From contig NZ_JASNFN010000014.1 in NCBI RefSeq assembly GCF_030731085.1, positions 104,383-168,382 on the forward strand: a stretch of DNA of 64,000 nt, in the 5' to 3' direction. Position numbers and translations under genes: made by a program. Shown piece by piece: positions 42,148 through 51,695 of the stretch; the first letter of the stretch is position 1; every line of letters begins with the position of its first letter. The notes beneath the pieces were generated by a model. That model was not told the DNA's origin and ran no database searches. It worked only from the letters and a program-made list of their open reading frames with translations. This DNA comes from Blastococcus carthaginiensis. Lineage in GTDB: Bacteria; Actinomycetota; Actinomycetes; Mycobacteriales; Geodermatophilaceae.

Positions 42148-44733
42148 ATGGTTCCCGACATCGCGACCCCGGACACGACTGCCCCGGCTGCGACCGTCGG
42201 CGTACCCGACAAGCCGACCGTCGACGGGCTCGAGGAGAAGTGGATCGGCCGCTGGGCGGCCGAGGACACCTACGGCTTCGACCGCGATGCCGCGCTGGCC
42301 GCACCGCGCGAACGGATCTGGTCGATCGACACGCCCCCGCCGACCGCCAGCGGTTCGCTGCACGTGGGGCACGTCTTCAGCTACACCCACACCGACATCG
42401 TCGCCCGCTACCAGCGGATGCGCGGCAAGCACGTCTACTACCCGATGGGCTGGGACGACAACGGCCTGCCCACCGAGCGGCGGGTGCAGAACTACTACGG
42501 CGTGCGCTGCGACCCGGGGCTGCCCTACGACCCGTCCTTCGAGCCGCCCGCGAAGCCCGGCAAGGACCAGGTCCCGATCTCGCGCCGCAACTTCGTCGAG
42601 CTGTGCATGCAGCTGACCGAGGACGACGAGGCCGAGTTCGAGAAGCTGTGGCGCCGCGTCGGCCTGTCGGTGGACTGGACCAACGTCTACCGGACGATCT
42701 CTGAGTCCTCCCGGGCCACCGCGCAGCGGATGTTCCTGCGCAACCTGGCCCGCGGTGAGGCCTACGCGCAGGAGGCGCCGACCCTCTGGGACGTCACCTT
42801 CCGCACCGCCGTCGCCCAGGCCGAGCTGGAGGACCGCGAGCGCCCCGGCGCCTACCACCGAATCGGGTTCTCGGGCCCCGACGGCCCGGTCTTCATCGAG
42901 ACCACCCGGCCCGAGCTGATCCCGGCGTGCGTCGCCCTGGTCGCCCACCCCGACGACGAGCGCTACCAGCCGCTGTTCGGGACGACGGTCCGGACGCCGC
43001 TGTTCGACGTCGAGGTGCCGGTGGTCGCGCACCGCCTCGCCGAGCCGGACAAGGGCTCGGGCATCGCGATGATCTGCACCTTCGGCGACCTCAACGACGT
43101 CACCTGGTGGCGCGAGCTGCAGCTGCCGACCCGGGCGATCGTGGGCTGGGACGGCCGGCTCCTGGCCGACCCGCCGGCCGACGTCCCCGCCGGGCCGTAC
43201 GCGGAGCTCGCCGGGAAGACCGTCTTCAGCGCCCAGCAGCGGATCGTGGAGATGCTGCGCGAGTCCGGCGACCTCGAGGGCGACCCCCGGCCGATCACCC
43301 ACCCGGTGAAGTTCTTCGAGAAGGGCGAGCGCCCGCTGGAGATCGTCACCACCCGCCAGTGGTACATCCGCAACGGCGGCCGGGACGCCGACCTGCGCGA
43401 CGCCCTGGTCGCCCGCGGCCGGGAGATCCAGTGGGTGCCCGAGCACATGCGGCACCGCTACGACAACTGGGTGGAGGGCCTCAACGGCGACTGGCTGATC
43501 AGCCGCCAGCGCTTCTTCGGCGTCCCCTTCCCGGTCTGGTACCGCCTCGACGAGGCCGGCGAGCCGGACTTCGAGAACCCGATCCTGGCCGCCGCGGAGT
43601 CGCTGCCGGTCGACCCGTCGTCCGACGTGCCGCCGGGCTTCGAGGAGTCGCAGCGCGGGAACCCGGGCGGGTTCATGGCCGACCCGGACGTCATGGACAC
43701 CTGGGCGACGTCGTCGCTCTCGCCGCAGGTGGCCTCGGGCTGGGACACCGACCCGGAGCTGTTCGCCAAGGTCTTCCCGATGGACCAGCGGCCGCAGGCG
43801 CACGACATCATCCGGACCTGGCTGTTCTCCACCGTCGTGCGGGCGCACTTCGAGCACGGCACCGTGCCCTGGACGCACGCCACCATCTCCGGCTTCGTGG
43901 TCGACCCCGACCGCAAGAAGATGTCGAAGTCCAAGGGCAACGCGACGACGCCGATCGACGTCCTGGAGCGGTACGGCACCGACGCGGTGCGATGGCGGGC
44001 CGCCGGGGCGCGGCCGGGTGCGGACTCGCCGTTCGACGAGGCGCAGATGAAGGTGGGCCGGCGCCTGGCGATGAAGATCCTCAACGTCGGCAAGTTCGTG
44101 CTGGGCCTGGGCGCCTCGGCCTCGCTGACCGCCGACCAGGTGACCCAGCCGATCGACCGCGCGCTGCTCACCGGGCTGGCCGCCGTGGTGGAGGACGCCA
44201 CGGCGGCGCTGGAGTCCTACAACTACACGCGCGCGCTCGAGGTCACCGAGGCGTTCTTCTGGTCGTTCTGCGACGACTACGTGGAGCTGGTGAAGTCCCG
44301 CGCCTACGGCTCGGGCGACGCGGCGACCTCCGCCCAGGCGGCGCTGGCGGTCGCGCTCGACGTCCAGCTGCGGCTGTTCGCACCGGTGCTGCCGTTCGCC
44401 ACCGAGGAGGTCTGGTCCTGGTGGCAGACCGGCTCGGTGCACCGCGCGGCGTGGCCGGCCGCGTCCGAGCTGCCGGCCGACGGCGACCCGGCGATCGTCG
44501 CGGTGACGGCGGCGGCGCTGGCCGCGGTGCGCAAGGCGAAGTCCGACGCCAAGCAGTCGATGCGGGCCGAGGTGGAGACGGCGACGGTCACGGTGGCGTC
44601 CGACCGGCTGCCCCTGGTCGAGGCCGGGCAGTCGGACCTCGTCGACGCCGGGCGCATCCGCACGCTGACCGTGCGCCCGGGCGAGGGCGAGCTCACCGTC
44701 GACGTCGTCCTCGCCGAGGTCGCCGAGGGCTGA
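42148..44733 (+). CDS. valS: Valyl-tRNA synthetase
   Basis: Charges tRNA-Val. The product of 861 residues has the class I motif HVGH (residues 72-75), the signature GWDDNGLPTERRVQNYYGVRCDP, an editing domain, RQWYIRNGG, and KMSKS at 591-595 followed by a helical anticodon-binding domain. ATG 42148 has an AGGA site nine bases upstream; ATG 42139 is in frame and also possible. It ends soon after the anticodon domain, so the long C-terminal coiled coil of E. coli ValS is absent. This matches the actinobacterial type. Confidence 0.95.
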   Translation: MVPDIATPDTTAPAATVGVPDKPTVDGLEEKWIGRWAAEDTYGFDRDAALAAPRERIWSIDTPPPTASGSLHVGHVFSYTHTDIVARYQRMRGKHVYYPMGWDDNGLPTERRVQNYYGVRCDPGLPYDPSFEPPAKPGKDQVPISRRNFVELCMQLTEDDEAEFEKLWRRVGLSVDWTNVYRTISESSRATAQRMFLRNLARGEAYAQEAPTLWDVTFRTAVAQAELEDRERPGAYHRIGFSGPDGPVFIETTRPELIPACVALVAHPDDERYQPLFGTTVRTPLFDVEVPVVAHRLAEPDKGSGIAMICTFGDLNDVTWWRELQLPTRAIVGWDGRLLADPPADVPAGPYAELAGKTVFSAQQRIVEMLRESGDLEGDPRPITHPVKFFEKGERPLEIVTTRQWYIRNGGRDADLRDALVARGREIQWVPEHMRHRYDNWVEGLNGDWLISRQRFFGVPFPVWYRLDEAGEPDFENPILAAAESLPVDPSSDVPPGFEESQRGNPGGFMADPDVMDTWATSSLSPQVASGWDTDPELFAKVFPMDQRPQAHDIIRTWLFSTVVRAHFEHGTVPWTHATISGFVVDPDRKKMSKSKGNATTPIDVLERYGTDAVRWRAAGARPGADSPFDEAQMKVGRRLAMKILNVGKFVLGLGASASLTADQVTQPIDRALLTGLAAVVEDATAALESYNYTRALEVTEAFFWSFCDDYVELVKSRAYGSGDAATSAQAALAVALDVQLRLFAPVLPFATEEVWSWWQTGSVHRAAWPAASELPADGDPAIVAVTAAALAAVRKAKSDAKQSMRAEVETATVTVASDRLPLVEAGQSDLVDAGRIRTLTVRPGEGELTVDVVLAEVAEG

Positions 44734-44770
44734 TCTCCCTGCATGCGGGGCCTGCCCCCCGAGTGAAGTG

Positions 44771-44811
44771 CGCCGAGGGCGCGTTCTCCCGCTGGGAACG
44801 CGCCCTCGGCG
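44771..44811. terminator. Hairpin between valS and the DUF1697 gene (convergent)
   Basis: A perfect 16-bp stem (44771-44786 with 44796-44811), 9-base loop, no T tract, between convergent genes. Confidence 0.75.
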
Positions 44812-44829
44812 TACATCGCCTCGGATCGT

Positions 44830-45357
44830 TCAGCGGGTGAGCTCGACGAGCTTGCGCACCGTGTTCCAGTTGCGGTTGGTGCCCGCGGCGCCGAGCAGCT
44901 GGGCCCAGGTTCGCTCGGTCCTGCGATCGCTCTCCAAGCCATCGGGCCGCCAGACGTACACCTCGCGGCCTCGTGGCACGTACTGCCAGCCGTCGGTCGG
45001 CGGAAGTGCCGCCACGCGCTCAAGGTCGAGCGGCTGGGCGTAGAAGGTGACCGAGTAGCGCGCCGGGTTGGTAGCGATGTGTCCGAGCGGATCGGCGGCG
45101 CGCACCCCGGCCAGCTCCTCCGCCGTCCGGACGACGACGGGGACGTCGAGCGCGAAGTGCTCCGCGATCGCCACGGACACATCGGCGGCGAGCTCGGCCT
45201 CGGGCAACGGGCTCTCGAGCAGCACGTTCCCGCTGGCGAGGTGGGTGCGGACGGCGCCGTACCCGCGCGCGGTCAGGACCTCCCGCAGCCTGGGCATGGA
45301 GACGCGGCGGGTGGCGCCCAGGTTCACCGCCCGCAGCAGGACCACGTACCGCGTCAC
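44830..45357 (-). CDS. DUF1697 family protein
   Basis: A 175-residue protein starting at GTG 45357 with TRYVVLLRAVNLGATRRVSMPRLREVL, followed by YGAVRTHLASGNVLLES and a C-terminal TNRNWNTVRKLVEL. These are the DUF1697 signatures (ferredoxin-like repeats). The biochemical role is unknown. The frame extends another 100 codons upstream through the CGCCACCCG repeat, giving Gly/Ala-rich sequence that I judge noncoding. It is convergent with valS and divergent from the DUF559 gene. Confidence 0.88.
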   Translation of the reverse strand: MTRYVVLLRAVNLGATRRVSMPRLREVLTARGYGAVRTHLASGNVLLESPLPEAELAADVSVAIAEHFALDVPVVVRTAEELAGVRAADPLGHIATNPARYSVTFYAQPLDLERVAALPPTDGWQYVPRGREVYVWRPDGLESDRRTERTWAQLLGAAGTNRNWNTVRKLVELTR

Positions 45358-45410
45358 CCCGTGGACGCTAGCGCCGCGTCGCGCCGATCCCCACCCGTCG
45401 CCATCTTCGC

Positions 45411-45455
45411 CCCCGCCACCCGCGCCACCCGCGCCACCCGCGCCACCGGCACCAC
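45411..45455. repeat. 9-bp tandem repeat (CGCCACCCG)
   Basis: About four copies of a CGCCACCCG-type unit followed by degenerate CACCGGCAC steps, in the divergent region between the DUF1697 and DUF559 genes. The number of copies may vary between strains. Confidence 0.7.
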
Positions 45456-45593
45456 CGGCACTCGCTGGACGTTGTCCCTCAGCGCGACATCCGGTCCCCC
45501 GGAATGTCCGCTGTCCGGACAACGCCGCGGGGGTTGTCCACAGCTGAAGGCGCTGGACACGGACGTGGGCCTGCCATCCCCCACGCTGTGGCC

Positions 45594-46520
45594 GTGCACG
45601 AAGTCCTCGAGCTGCTCGGGCCGACCCGCATGTCGTCGACGGCGACCCTGTCGCGGTTCGTGGCACCGCGCACCATCGGGCGCTGGCTGGCCGGCGGCCG
45701 CCTCGTGCAGCTGCACCCCGGGTGGGTCACCGTGCCGGACCTGGTCGACGACTGGACGGTGCGCGCTCACGCAGCCGCCTCCTACTGCGGAGGGCCGCTC
45801 AGCCACTGGAGCGCACTGGCCGTCCACGGCCTCGTGGAGGAGTACACCCGGTTGCACGTCACGGTGCCGCCGGGATCGAGGGTGCGCTCGGCACCGTGGC
45901 TGCGCGTGCACCGGAGCCGGTTGCCGTGCGGGCTGACCACCGCGCGAGGGCTGGTGACGACACCGGCGAGCCGGGCGCTGGTGGACACCTGGGGTGACGC
46001 CCACCGCACCACGGCGATGCGGGCCTCCCCCGGCCTGGCCCGGGCAGCGGTGCTGCGTGCGGTGCAGCGACGAAGCGTGCAGCCGACCCAGGTGGCGGCC
46101 GAGCTGGACCGCCGTCCCAACCTGCCCGGGCGGGCGGCGCTGCACGAGTTGCTTCGGCTCGTCGCCGGCGGGAGCCGCAGCGAGCTGGAGATCTTCGGCC
46201 TCCAGCACATCCTCGCCGTCCCCGGGCTGCCGGAGTGCCGGCGTCAGCACCGGGTGCACCTACCCGACGGGCCCGTCCTCCTCGATGCCGCCTGGCCCGA
46301 GGTCCTGCTGGCGGTCGAACTGGACGGTGCTGCCTTCCACGGCTCCGAGGAGGCACGGAAACGCGACCTGCGCCGGGACGCCACCCTGGCCGTCCTCGGC
46401 TGGCAGACCTTGCGTTTCAGCTACCGACGGGCCACCTCGGATCCGACGGGTTGCCGCGCCCAGATCGCCGAGATCTACCGCCATCGCCTGGGCAATGCCC
46501 CTCAGACGGACATTCGATGA
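45594..46520 (+). CDS. DUF559 protein with AbiEi-like N-terminus
   Basis: A product of about 308 residues. The N-terminal part (VLELLGPTRMSSTATLSRFVAPRTIGRWLAGGRLVQLHPG) resembles the winged-helix start of type IV antitoxin (AbiEi-like) proteins. The C-terminal part (HRVHLPDGPVLLDAAWPEVLLAVELDGAAFHGSEEARKRDLRRDATLAVLGWQTLRFSY) is a DUF559/Vsr-like PD-(D/E)xK nuclease fold, with an acidic D-x(9)-ELDG core. Such proteins are abundant and multi-copy in actinobacterial genomes, and their function is unsettled. The start is uncertain between GTG 45594 and GTG 45588. It is not next to an evident toxin gene. Confidence 0.8.
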   Translation: MHEVLELLGPTRMSSTATLSRFVAPRTIGRWLAGGRLVQLHPGWVTVPDLVDDWTVRAHAAASYCGGPLSHWSALAVHGLVEEYTRLHVTVPPGSRVRSAPWLRVHRSRLPCGLTTARGLVTTPASRALVDTWGDAHRTTAMRASPGLARAAVLRAVQRRSVQPTQVAAELDRRPNLPGRAALHELLRLVAGGSRSELEIFGLQHILAVPGLPECRRQHRVHLPDGPVLLDAAWPEVLLAVELDGAAFHGSEEARKRDLRRDATLAVLGWQTLRFSYRRATSDPTGCRAQIAEIYRHRLGNAPQTDIR

Positions 46521-46736
46521 GCGCGAATGTCGCGTCCGGGGTCATCGCTCCACCGGCAGCCACGGCCTGGGCCGCGCTGCTGGCACTCGGGAGACCGCGG
46601 CCGGGGCGGGAACGCGGCAATCCCGCGACCGGGCCGGCAACGCGGGATGCCGGCGACCGGGCCGGCGACGCGGCGAGCCCGCCCCCCGGGGCCGGGGCCG
46701 GGCTCGCCGTCGTCCGGCGCCGGCTGGTGGAGCGCT

Positions 46737-46783
46737 GAACGCCAGAGGCCCAGAACCCGGTGGATTCTGGGCCTCTGGCGTTC
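46737..46783. terminator. Hairpin between the DUF559 gene and clpX (convergent)
   Basis: A perfect 19-bp stem (46737-46755 with 46765-46783) and 9-base loop; one of the longest in the window. The preceding 216 bases (46521-46736) hold GC-rich imperfect repeats of GGGCCGGCxACGCGG type and no supported gene. Confidence 0.8.
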
Positions 46784-46796
46784 ACTCAGCTGCGGA

Positions 46797-48071
46797 TCAG
46801 GCCGACTTCTCGCGGGGGGCGCGGGTGGGCTTGCGCGGCACGATCGTCGGGTTGACGTGCTCCAGCACGACCTCCTTGGTGATCACCACGGAGGCGACGT
46901 CCTCGCGGCTGGGGATGTCGTACATCACCGACTGGAGCACCTCCTCCATGATCGCGCGGAGCCCGCGGGCGCCGGTGCCGCGGAGGATCGCCTGGTCGGC
47001 GACGGCCTCGAGCGCGTCGTCGGTGAACTCCAGCTCCACGCCGTCGAGCTCGAACAGCTTCCGGTACTGGCGCACCAGGGCGTTCTTCGGCTGGGTCAGG
47101 ATGTTGATCAGCGCCTGGCGGTCCAGCTTGCGGACGCTGGTGATCACCGGGAGCCGGCCGATGAACTCGGGGATCATGCCGAACTTCAGCAGGTCCTCGG
47201 GCATGACCTCGGCGAAGGCGTTGGCGTCCTCGATCTCCTGCTTGCCGCGGATCTCCCCGGCGAAGCCGATGCCCTGCTTGCCCGCGCGGGCCTCGATGAC
47301 TTGCTCCAGGCCGGCGAACGCGCCACCCACGATGAACAGCACGTTGGTGGTGTCGATCTGGATGAACTCCTGGTGCGGGTGCTTGCGGCCACCCTGCGGC
47401 GGCACCGACGCCGTCGTCCCCTCGAGGATCTTCAGCAGCGCCTGCTGCACGCCCTCGCCGGAGACGTCGCGGGTGATCGACGGGTTCTCGCTCTTGCGGG
47501 CGATCTTGTCGACCTCGTCGATGTAGATGATGCCGGTCTCGGCGCGCTTGACGTCGTAGTCGGCGGCCTGGATCAGCTTCAGCAGGATGTTCTCGACGTC
47601 CTCACCCACGTAGCCGGCCTCGGTGAGGGCCGTGGCGTCGGCGATGGCGAACGGGACGTTCAGCATCCGGGCCAGGGTCTGCGCGAGGTGCGTCTTGCCG
47701 CAGCCGGTGGGACCGATCAGCAGGATGTTGGACTTCGCCAGCTCGACGGCGTCCTCGCGGGAGGCGCGGTCACCGCCGGCCTGGATCCGCTTGTAGTGGT
47801 TGTAGACCGCGACCGAGAGCGTCTTCTTGGCCTTGTCCTGGCCGATGACGTACTGGTCGAGGAAGTCGTGGATCTCCTTGGGCTTGGGCAGCTCGTCGAA
47901 CTTCAGGTCCGACGACTCCGAGAGCTCTTCCTCGATGATCTCGTTGCAGAGGTCGATGCACTCGTCGCAGATGTAGACCCCGGGGCCAGCGATGAGCTTC
48001 TTGACCTGCTTCTGGCTCTTGCCGCAGAACGAGCACTTGAGCAGATCACCGCTCTCACCGATTCGTGCCAC
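46797..48071 (-). CDS. clpX: ATP-dependent Clp protease ATPase subunit ClpX
   Basis: The unfoldase that feeds ClpP. The 424-residue product starts at GTG 48071 (VARIGESGDLLKCSFCGKSQ). It has the N-terminal zinc-binding domain with Cys13, Cys16, Cys35 and Cys38, Walker A GPTGCGKT (about 119-126), Walker B IIYIDEVDKIA, the pore loop AGYVGED and the ClpP-docking loop near KQGIGF. It is downstream of clpP1-clpP2 across 298 bases that contain the clpP2 terminator, so it probably has its own promoter. Confidence 0.97.
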   Translation of the reverse strand: MARIGESGDLLKCSFCGKSQKQVKKLIAGPGVYICDECIDLCNEIIEEELSESSDLKFDELPKPKEIHDFLDQYVIGQDKAKKTLSVAVYNHYKRIQAGGDRASREDAVELAKSNILLIGPTGCGKTHLAQTLARMLNVPFAIADATALTEAGYVGEDVENILLKLIQAADYDVKRAETGIIYIDEVDKIARKSENPSITRDVSGEGVQQALLKILEGTTASVPPQGGRKHPHQEFIQIDTTNVLFIVGGAFAGLEQVIEARAGKQGIGFAGEIRGKQEIEDANAFAEVMPEDLLKFGMIPEFIGRLPVITSVRKLDRQALINILTQPKNALVRQYRKLFELDGVELEFTDDALEAVADQAILRGTGARGLRAIMEEVLQSVMYDIPSREDVASVVITKEVVLEHVNPTIVPRKPTRAPREKSA

Positions 48072-48322
48072 CTGCTGACCTCCACCTCGACAGTCGCCGG
48101 TCCTGGTGTCAGGTACCCGCGGGTTGGACCCTGCTTGCTTGTCTTCTGCCCCTGCTCGGCCTCGCTGACAGGCTGCCCCGCGAAGCTCTCCTCCCGGCGG
48201 TGCAGGCCGGGGATCGGGCGTCCGCCGAACGTACCCGCCGCCTCCGGTCGGTCCGGGCAATGACTCACCCGGATCGCCCGAGGCCGTTCCTCTTCTGTCC
48301 CGTCGTGCCCTCGGACCCCCGA

Positions 48323-48367
48323 CGGTACGGGCCGAACACGCGTCCCGCGCGTCCCCGGCCCGTACCG
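48323..48367 (-). terminator. Hairpin after clpP2
   Basis: An 11-bp stem CGGTACGGGCC/GGCCCGTACCG (48323-48333 with 48357-48367), with an inner ACGCG/CGCGT helix, starting two bases beyond the clpP2 stop codon. Confidence 0.75.
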
Positions 48368-48369
48368 GA

Positions 48370-48999
48370 TCAGGAGGTGGGGAGGGCGTTCAGCTTCCGG
48401 CTCTGGATCACCTGGTCGACGATCCCGTACTCCTTGGCCTCCGGAGCGGTCAGGATCTTGTCGCGGTCGATGTCGGCGCGGACCTGGTCGGCGGTCCGGC
48501 CGGTGTGCCGCGCCAGGATCTCCTCCATCTGCGTGCGGACCCGCTGGATCTCGGCGGCGTGGATCTCCAGGTCGGAGACCTGACCGCCGGCCTCGCCCGA
48601 GGGCTGGTGGATCAGCACGCGGGAGTACGGCAGCGCGAGCCGCTTGCCCGGCGTCCCGGCCGCGAGCAGGACGGCGGCGGCCGAGGCGGCCTGGCCCATG
48701 CAGACGGTCTGGATGTCGGGCCGGACGAACATCATCGTGTCGTAGATGGCCATCAGCGAGGTGAAGGAGCCACCGGGCGAGTTGATGTAGATGGTGATGT
48801 CGCGGTCCGGGTCGGCCGACTCGAGCGTGATCAGCTGCGCCATCACGTCGTTGGCCGACGCGTCGTCGATCTGCACGCCGAGGAAGATGATGCGCTCCTC
48901 GAAGAGCTTGTTGTAGGGGTTGGACTCCTTCATGCCGTAGCTCGTGCGCTCCACGAAGGAGGGCAGGATGTACCGGCTGGAGGGCATCTGGAAGCTCAT
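48370..48999 (-). CDS. clpP2: ATP-dependent Clp protease proteolytic subunit (ClpP2)
   Basis: A 209-residue ClpP. Catalytic residues are Ser106 in MGQAASAAA, His131 in LIHQPSG and Asp180 in DIDRDK. ATG 48999 follows the clpP1 stop by 20 bases. Actinobacteria assemble ClpP1 and ClpP2 into a mixed tetradecamer that needs both rings; this second gene of the pair is the ClpP2 type (SFVERTSYGMKESNPYNKLFEERIIFLG). Confidence 0.96.
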   Translation of the reverse strand: MSFQMPSSRYILPSFVERTSYGMKESNPYNKLFEERIIFLGVQIDDASANDVMAQLITLESADPDRDITIYINSPGGSFTSLMAIYDTMMFVRPDIQTVCMGQAASAAAVLLAAGTPGKRLALPYSRVLIHQPSGEAGGQVSDLEIHAAEIQRVRTQMEEILARHTGRTADQVRADIDRDKILTAPEAKEYGIVDQVIQSRKLNALPTS

Positions 49000-49019
49000 C
49001 TGTCTGTGTCCTCGGGCGC

Positions 49020-49658
49020 TCAGTTGTCGGAGACCGGGTTGGCGCTGTCGGTCATCGCGGCACGGCTGACGACGTGGTCGACGAAGCCGTACTCGAGCGC
49101 CTCCTGCGCGGTGAACCAGCGGTCGCGGTCGGCGTCCTTCTCGATCTGTTCGACGCTCTGACCGGTGTGGAATGACTGCAGCTCGTTGAGCTCCCGCTTG
49201 GTGCGGCGGAACAGGTCGGCCTGGATGGCGATGTCGGCCGCGGTGCCGCCGACGCCGGCCGAGGGCTGGTGCATCATGATCCGCGCGTGCGGCAGGGCGT
49301 AGCGCTTGCCCTTGGTGCCGGCGGTGAGCAGGAACTGGCCCATCGAGGCGGCCAGGCCCATGCCGTAGGTGGCGACGTCGCAGTCGATGAACTGCATCGT
49401 GTCGTAGATGGCCATACCGGCGCTGACCGAGCCGCCGGGCGAGTTGATGTAGAGGTGGATGTCCCGCTTCGGGTCCTCCGCGGACAGCAGGAGCATCTGG
49501 GCGGCCAGCTGGTTGGCGATGACGTCGTCGACCTGGGTGCCCAGGAAGATGATGCGCTCGCGCAGCAGGCGCTCGTAGACCGAGTCGCCGAGGTTCATCC
49601 CCCCGCCGTTGGCGCGCAGCAGCGGCGCACTGGCCAGGTTCGGGTCGGTGGTGCTCAC
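49020..49658 (-). CDS. clpP1: ATP-dependent Clp protease proteolytic subunit (ClpP1)
   Basis: A 212-residue ClpP with Ser105 in GMGLAASMG, His130 in IMMHQPSAG and Asp179 in DRDRWF. The N-terminal segment MNLGDSVYERLLRERIIFLG is the ClpP1 type. Start GTG 49658. It is first of the clpP1-clpP2 pair, downstream of tig with a terminator between. The tig-clpP1-clpP2-clpX order is the actinobacterial standard and links a folding factor with the degradation machine. Confidence 0.96.
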   Translation of the reverse strand: MSTTDPNLASAPLLRANGGGMNLGDSVYERLLRERIIFLGTQVDDVIANQLAAQMLLLSAEDPKRDIHLYINSPGGSVSAGMAIYDTMQFIDCDVATYGMGLAASMGQFLLTAGTKGKRYALPHARIMMHQPSAGVGGTAADIAIQADLFRRTKRELNELQSFHTGQSVEQIEKDADRDRWFTAQEALEYGFVDHVVSRAAMTDSANPVSDN

Positions 49659-49850
49659 GGGTGCGGTGACCTCCGTAGGACGCGTGTCGTGGCAGTCGGT
49701 CTCGGTGTGGTGCAGGCCCGGAACGGCCCGCCGGGGAGCGGTACCCCCCGGCGATCGCCTGAGTCCTGTCGACCCTAACGCGCACCTGCGACGGGACGGT
49801 CCCCGTGGCGGCGGTGTTCGCCGTCGGCGCAGCGGCCGCCCCGGAACGGC

Positions 49851-49891
49851 GACGACGCCGCCCCACCTGCGGAAGGTGGGACGGCGTCGTC
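49851..49891 (-). terminator. Hairpin after tig
   Basis: A stem of about 17 pairs (49851-49868 with 49874-49891) with one mismatch, 23 bases beyond the tig stop. No T tract. Confidence 0.75.
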
Positions 49892-49913
49892 GGTGTCGCG
49901 CGGGCCTGACGGC

Positions 49914-51425
49914 TCAGGCCTTGTTGACGTCCTCGGTGTCCTCGGTCGCCCCTTCGGCGGCCTCGGTGGCGACGGCCTGGACGCCGATCTCCTCGGCCTC
50001 GGCGGGGGCCTCCTCGGTCTCCTCGGCGGGGGTCTCCTCGGTCTCCTCGGCGGGGGTCTCCTCGGTCTCCTCGGCGGGGGTCTCCTCGGCGGCCGCCTGG
50101 ACGGTCTTCGGCCGCAGGGCCTCGAGGTCGACGGTCCGGCCCGACTCGTCGGTGATCGTCGTCTGCTCGAGCAGCTGGGCGAGCGTCTTTGTGCGGCGGA
50201 CGTCCGCGACGAACTCGGCGATGTTGCCGCTCTGCTGCAGCTGCTGGGCGAACTGCTCCGGGCTCATCCGGTTGCGCTGGGCCTGCGCCATGATCTGCGC
50301 CGAGAGGTCGTCGTTGGCGACGGTGACCTCACGGGCGTCGGCGATGGCGTCGAGGATGAACTGCGTCTTCACCGCCTGCTCGACGTTCTTGCGCTGGTCG
50401 GCCTCGTAGTCCTCGCGGCTGTCCACGCCCGACATCTGCAGGAACGCATCCCAGTCCATGCCGGCCTGGGCGAGCTCGCGCTCGAAGGCCTGGTTGCGCC
50501 ACTGCACCTCGCGCTCGACCAGGTTCTCGGGGATCGGCACCTCGACGGTCTCGATGAGGTGCTCGACCAGCTTGTCGCGGGCCTGGGCGCCCTGCTGGAT
50601 CACCTTGGTGCGGGCCAGCCGGGTGCGGGCGTCCTCCCGCAGCTCCTCGAGGGTGTCGAACTCGCTGGCGGTCTGCGCGAAGTCGTCGTCCAGCTCCGGC
50701 AGCTCCTTCTCCTTCACCGAGCGGACGGTGACGGTGACGTCGGCCAGCTGGCCGGCGTCGGGGCCCGAGAGGAGCGCGGTCTGGAAGGTCTTCGACTCGT
50801 CGGCGGACAGCCCGCGGACGGCGTCGTCGAGGCCCTCCATGAGGTTGCCCGAGCCGACCTCGTAGGACATGCCCGTGGTCGAGCCGTCCTCGAGGACCTC
50901 GCCGTCGAGCGTGGCCTCGAGGTCGATGGAGACGAAGTCGCCGTCCTGCGCGGCGCGCTCGACACCGGTGAGCATGCCGAAGCGCTCGCGCATGACGGAG
51001 ATCTGCTGGTCGACCTCCTCGTCGGTGACCTCGACGTCGTCGACGGTCACGGCCAGGGAGTCGAGGGCCGGCAGCTCGAGCTGCGGGGCGACGTCGACCT
51101 CGGCGGTGAAGGCGAGGGTGTCGTTGTCGTCGAGGCGGGTCACCTCGATGTCGGGCTGGCCCAGGACGCGGACCTGGTTCTCGCGGATGACCTCGGAGTA
51201 GATCTCCGGGACCGCGTGCTGGACGACCTGCTCCAGGACCACGGGGCGGCCGAGGCGCTGGTCGAGCACGCGGTTGGGCACCTTGCCGGGGCGGAACCCG
51301 GGGACGCGGACCTGCTTGCCCAGCTCCTTGTAGACCTCACCGAAGGCGTGGTCCAGGTCCCCCCACGGCACCTCGATCGCCATCCGGACCCGCGTGGGGC
51401 CCAGTTCCTCGATGGTGCTCTTCAC
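49914..51425 (-). CDS. tig: Trigger factor
   Basis: A ribosome-bound chaperone and prolyl isomerase. GTG 51425 starts VKSTIEELGPTRVRMAIEVPW. The ribosome-docking signature GFRPGKVP lies near residue 43, followed by the FKBP-like domain (QDGDFVSIDLEATLDGE, SGNLMEGLDDAVRGL) and the helical substrate-binding domain. Length is 503 residues, with a C-terminal tail of about 60 residues that is strongly acidic and built from a repeated EETPAEET unit. The frame extends upstream to 51641 through the tRNA-Pro gene, which I reject as coding. Confidence 0.96.
   Translation of the reverse strand: MKSTIEELGPTRVRMAIEVPWGDLDHAFGEVYKELGKQVRVPGFRPGKVPNRVLDQRLGRPVVLEQVVQHAVPEIYSEVIRENQVRVLGQPDIEVTRLDDNDTLAFTAEVDVAPQLELPALDSLAVTVDDVEVTDEEVDQQISVMRERFGMLTGVERAAQDGDFVSIDLEATLDGEVLEDGSTTGMSYEVGSGNLMEGLDDAVRGLSADESKTFQTALLSGPDAGQLADVTVTVRSVKEKELPELDDDFAQTASEFDTLEELREDARTRLARTKVIQQGAQARDKLVEHLIETVEVPIPENLVEREVQWRNQAFERELAQAGMDWDAFLQMSGVDSREDYEADQRKNVEQAVKTQFILDAIADAREVTVANDDLSAQIMAQAQRNRMSPEQFAQQLQQSGNIAEFVADVRRTKTLAQLLEQTTITDESGRTVDLEALRPKTVQAAAEETPAEETEETPAEETEETPAEETEEAPAEAEEIGVQAVATEAAEGATEDTEDVNKA
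50017..50088. repeat. Three 24-bp tandem repeats inside tig
   Basis: Three successive 24-base units (starting 50017, 50041 and 50065) encode the EETPAEET repeats of the acidic trigger-factor tail. Being a multiple of three, copy-number change would keep the frame. Confidence 0.85.
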
Positions 51426-51558
51426 AGCGGCAGTGCTCCTCGGTGAGACAGTGGTGTGCAGGCGTCCGCACGAACTCGTGACGCCGGGTCGACCCCCGAG
51501 TCTAGAGACGTCGGGGGCACGCGCGCGGTGGCGGGATGCGGGCCTCGCGCTCGCCCGG

Positions 51559-51632
51559 TCGGGGTGACAGGATTTGAACCTGCGGCCCCCTGCTCCCAAA
51601 GCAGGTGCGCTACCAAGCTGCGCCACACCCCG
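51559..51632 (-). tRNA. tRNA-Pro (anticodon UGG)
   Basis: The minus strand from 51632 folds as a 74-base cloverleaf: acceptor CGGGGTG/CACCCCG, D arm with GCGC stem, anticodon arm CCTGC-TTTGGGA-GCAGG giving TGG, and T arm GCAGG-TTCAAAT-CCTGT. The CCA end is not encoded. It lies 133 bases upstream of tig. Confidence 0.97.
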
Positions 51633-51695
51633 TGGCCGCACGAGTCTAGGCGGACCGGCGGCCGGCCGGGCGGGCGCGGTCGGGCGGCCCGCCGG

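Noticed and set aside
45504..45593. Upstream ATG at 45504 as the start of the DUF559 gene
   Set aside because: The extra 30 residues are not family-like; the AbiEi-like region begins at VHEVLELLG, near GTG 45594.
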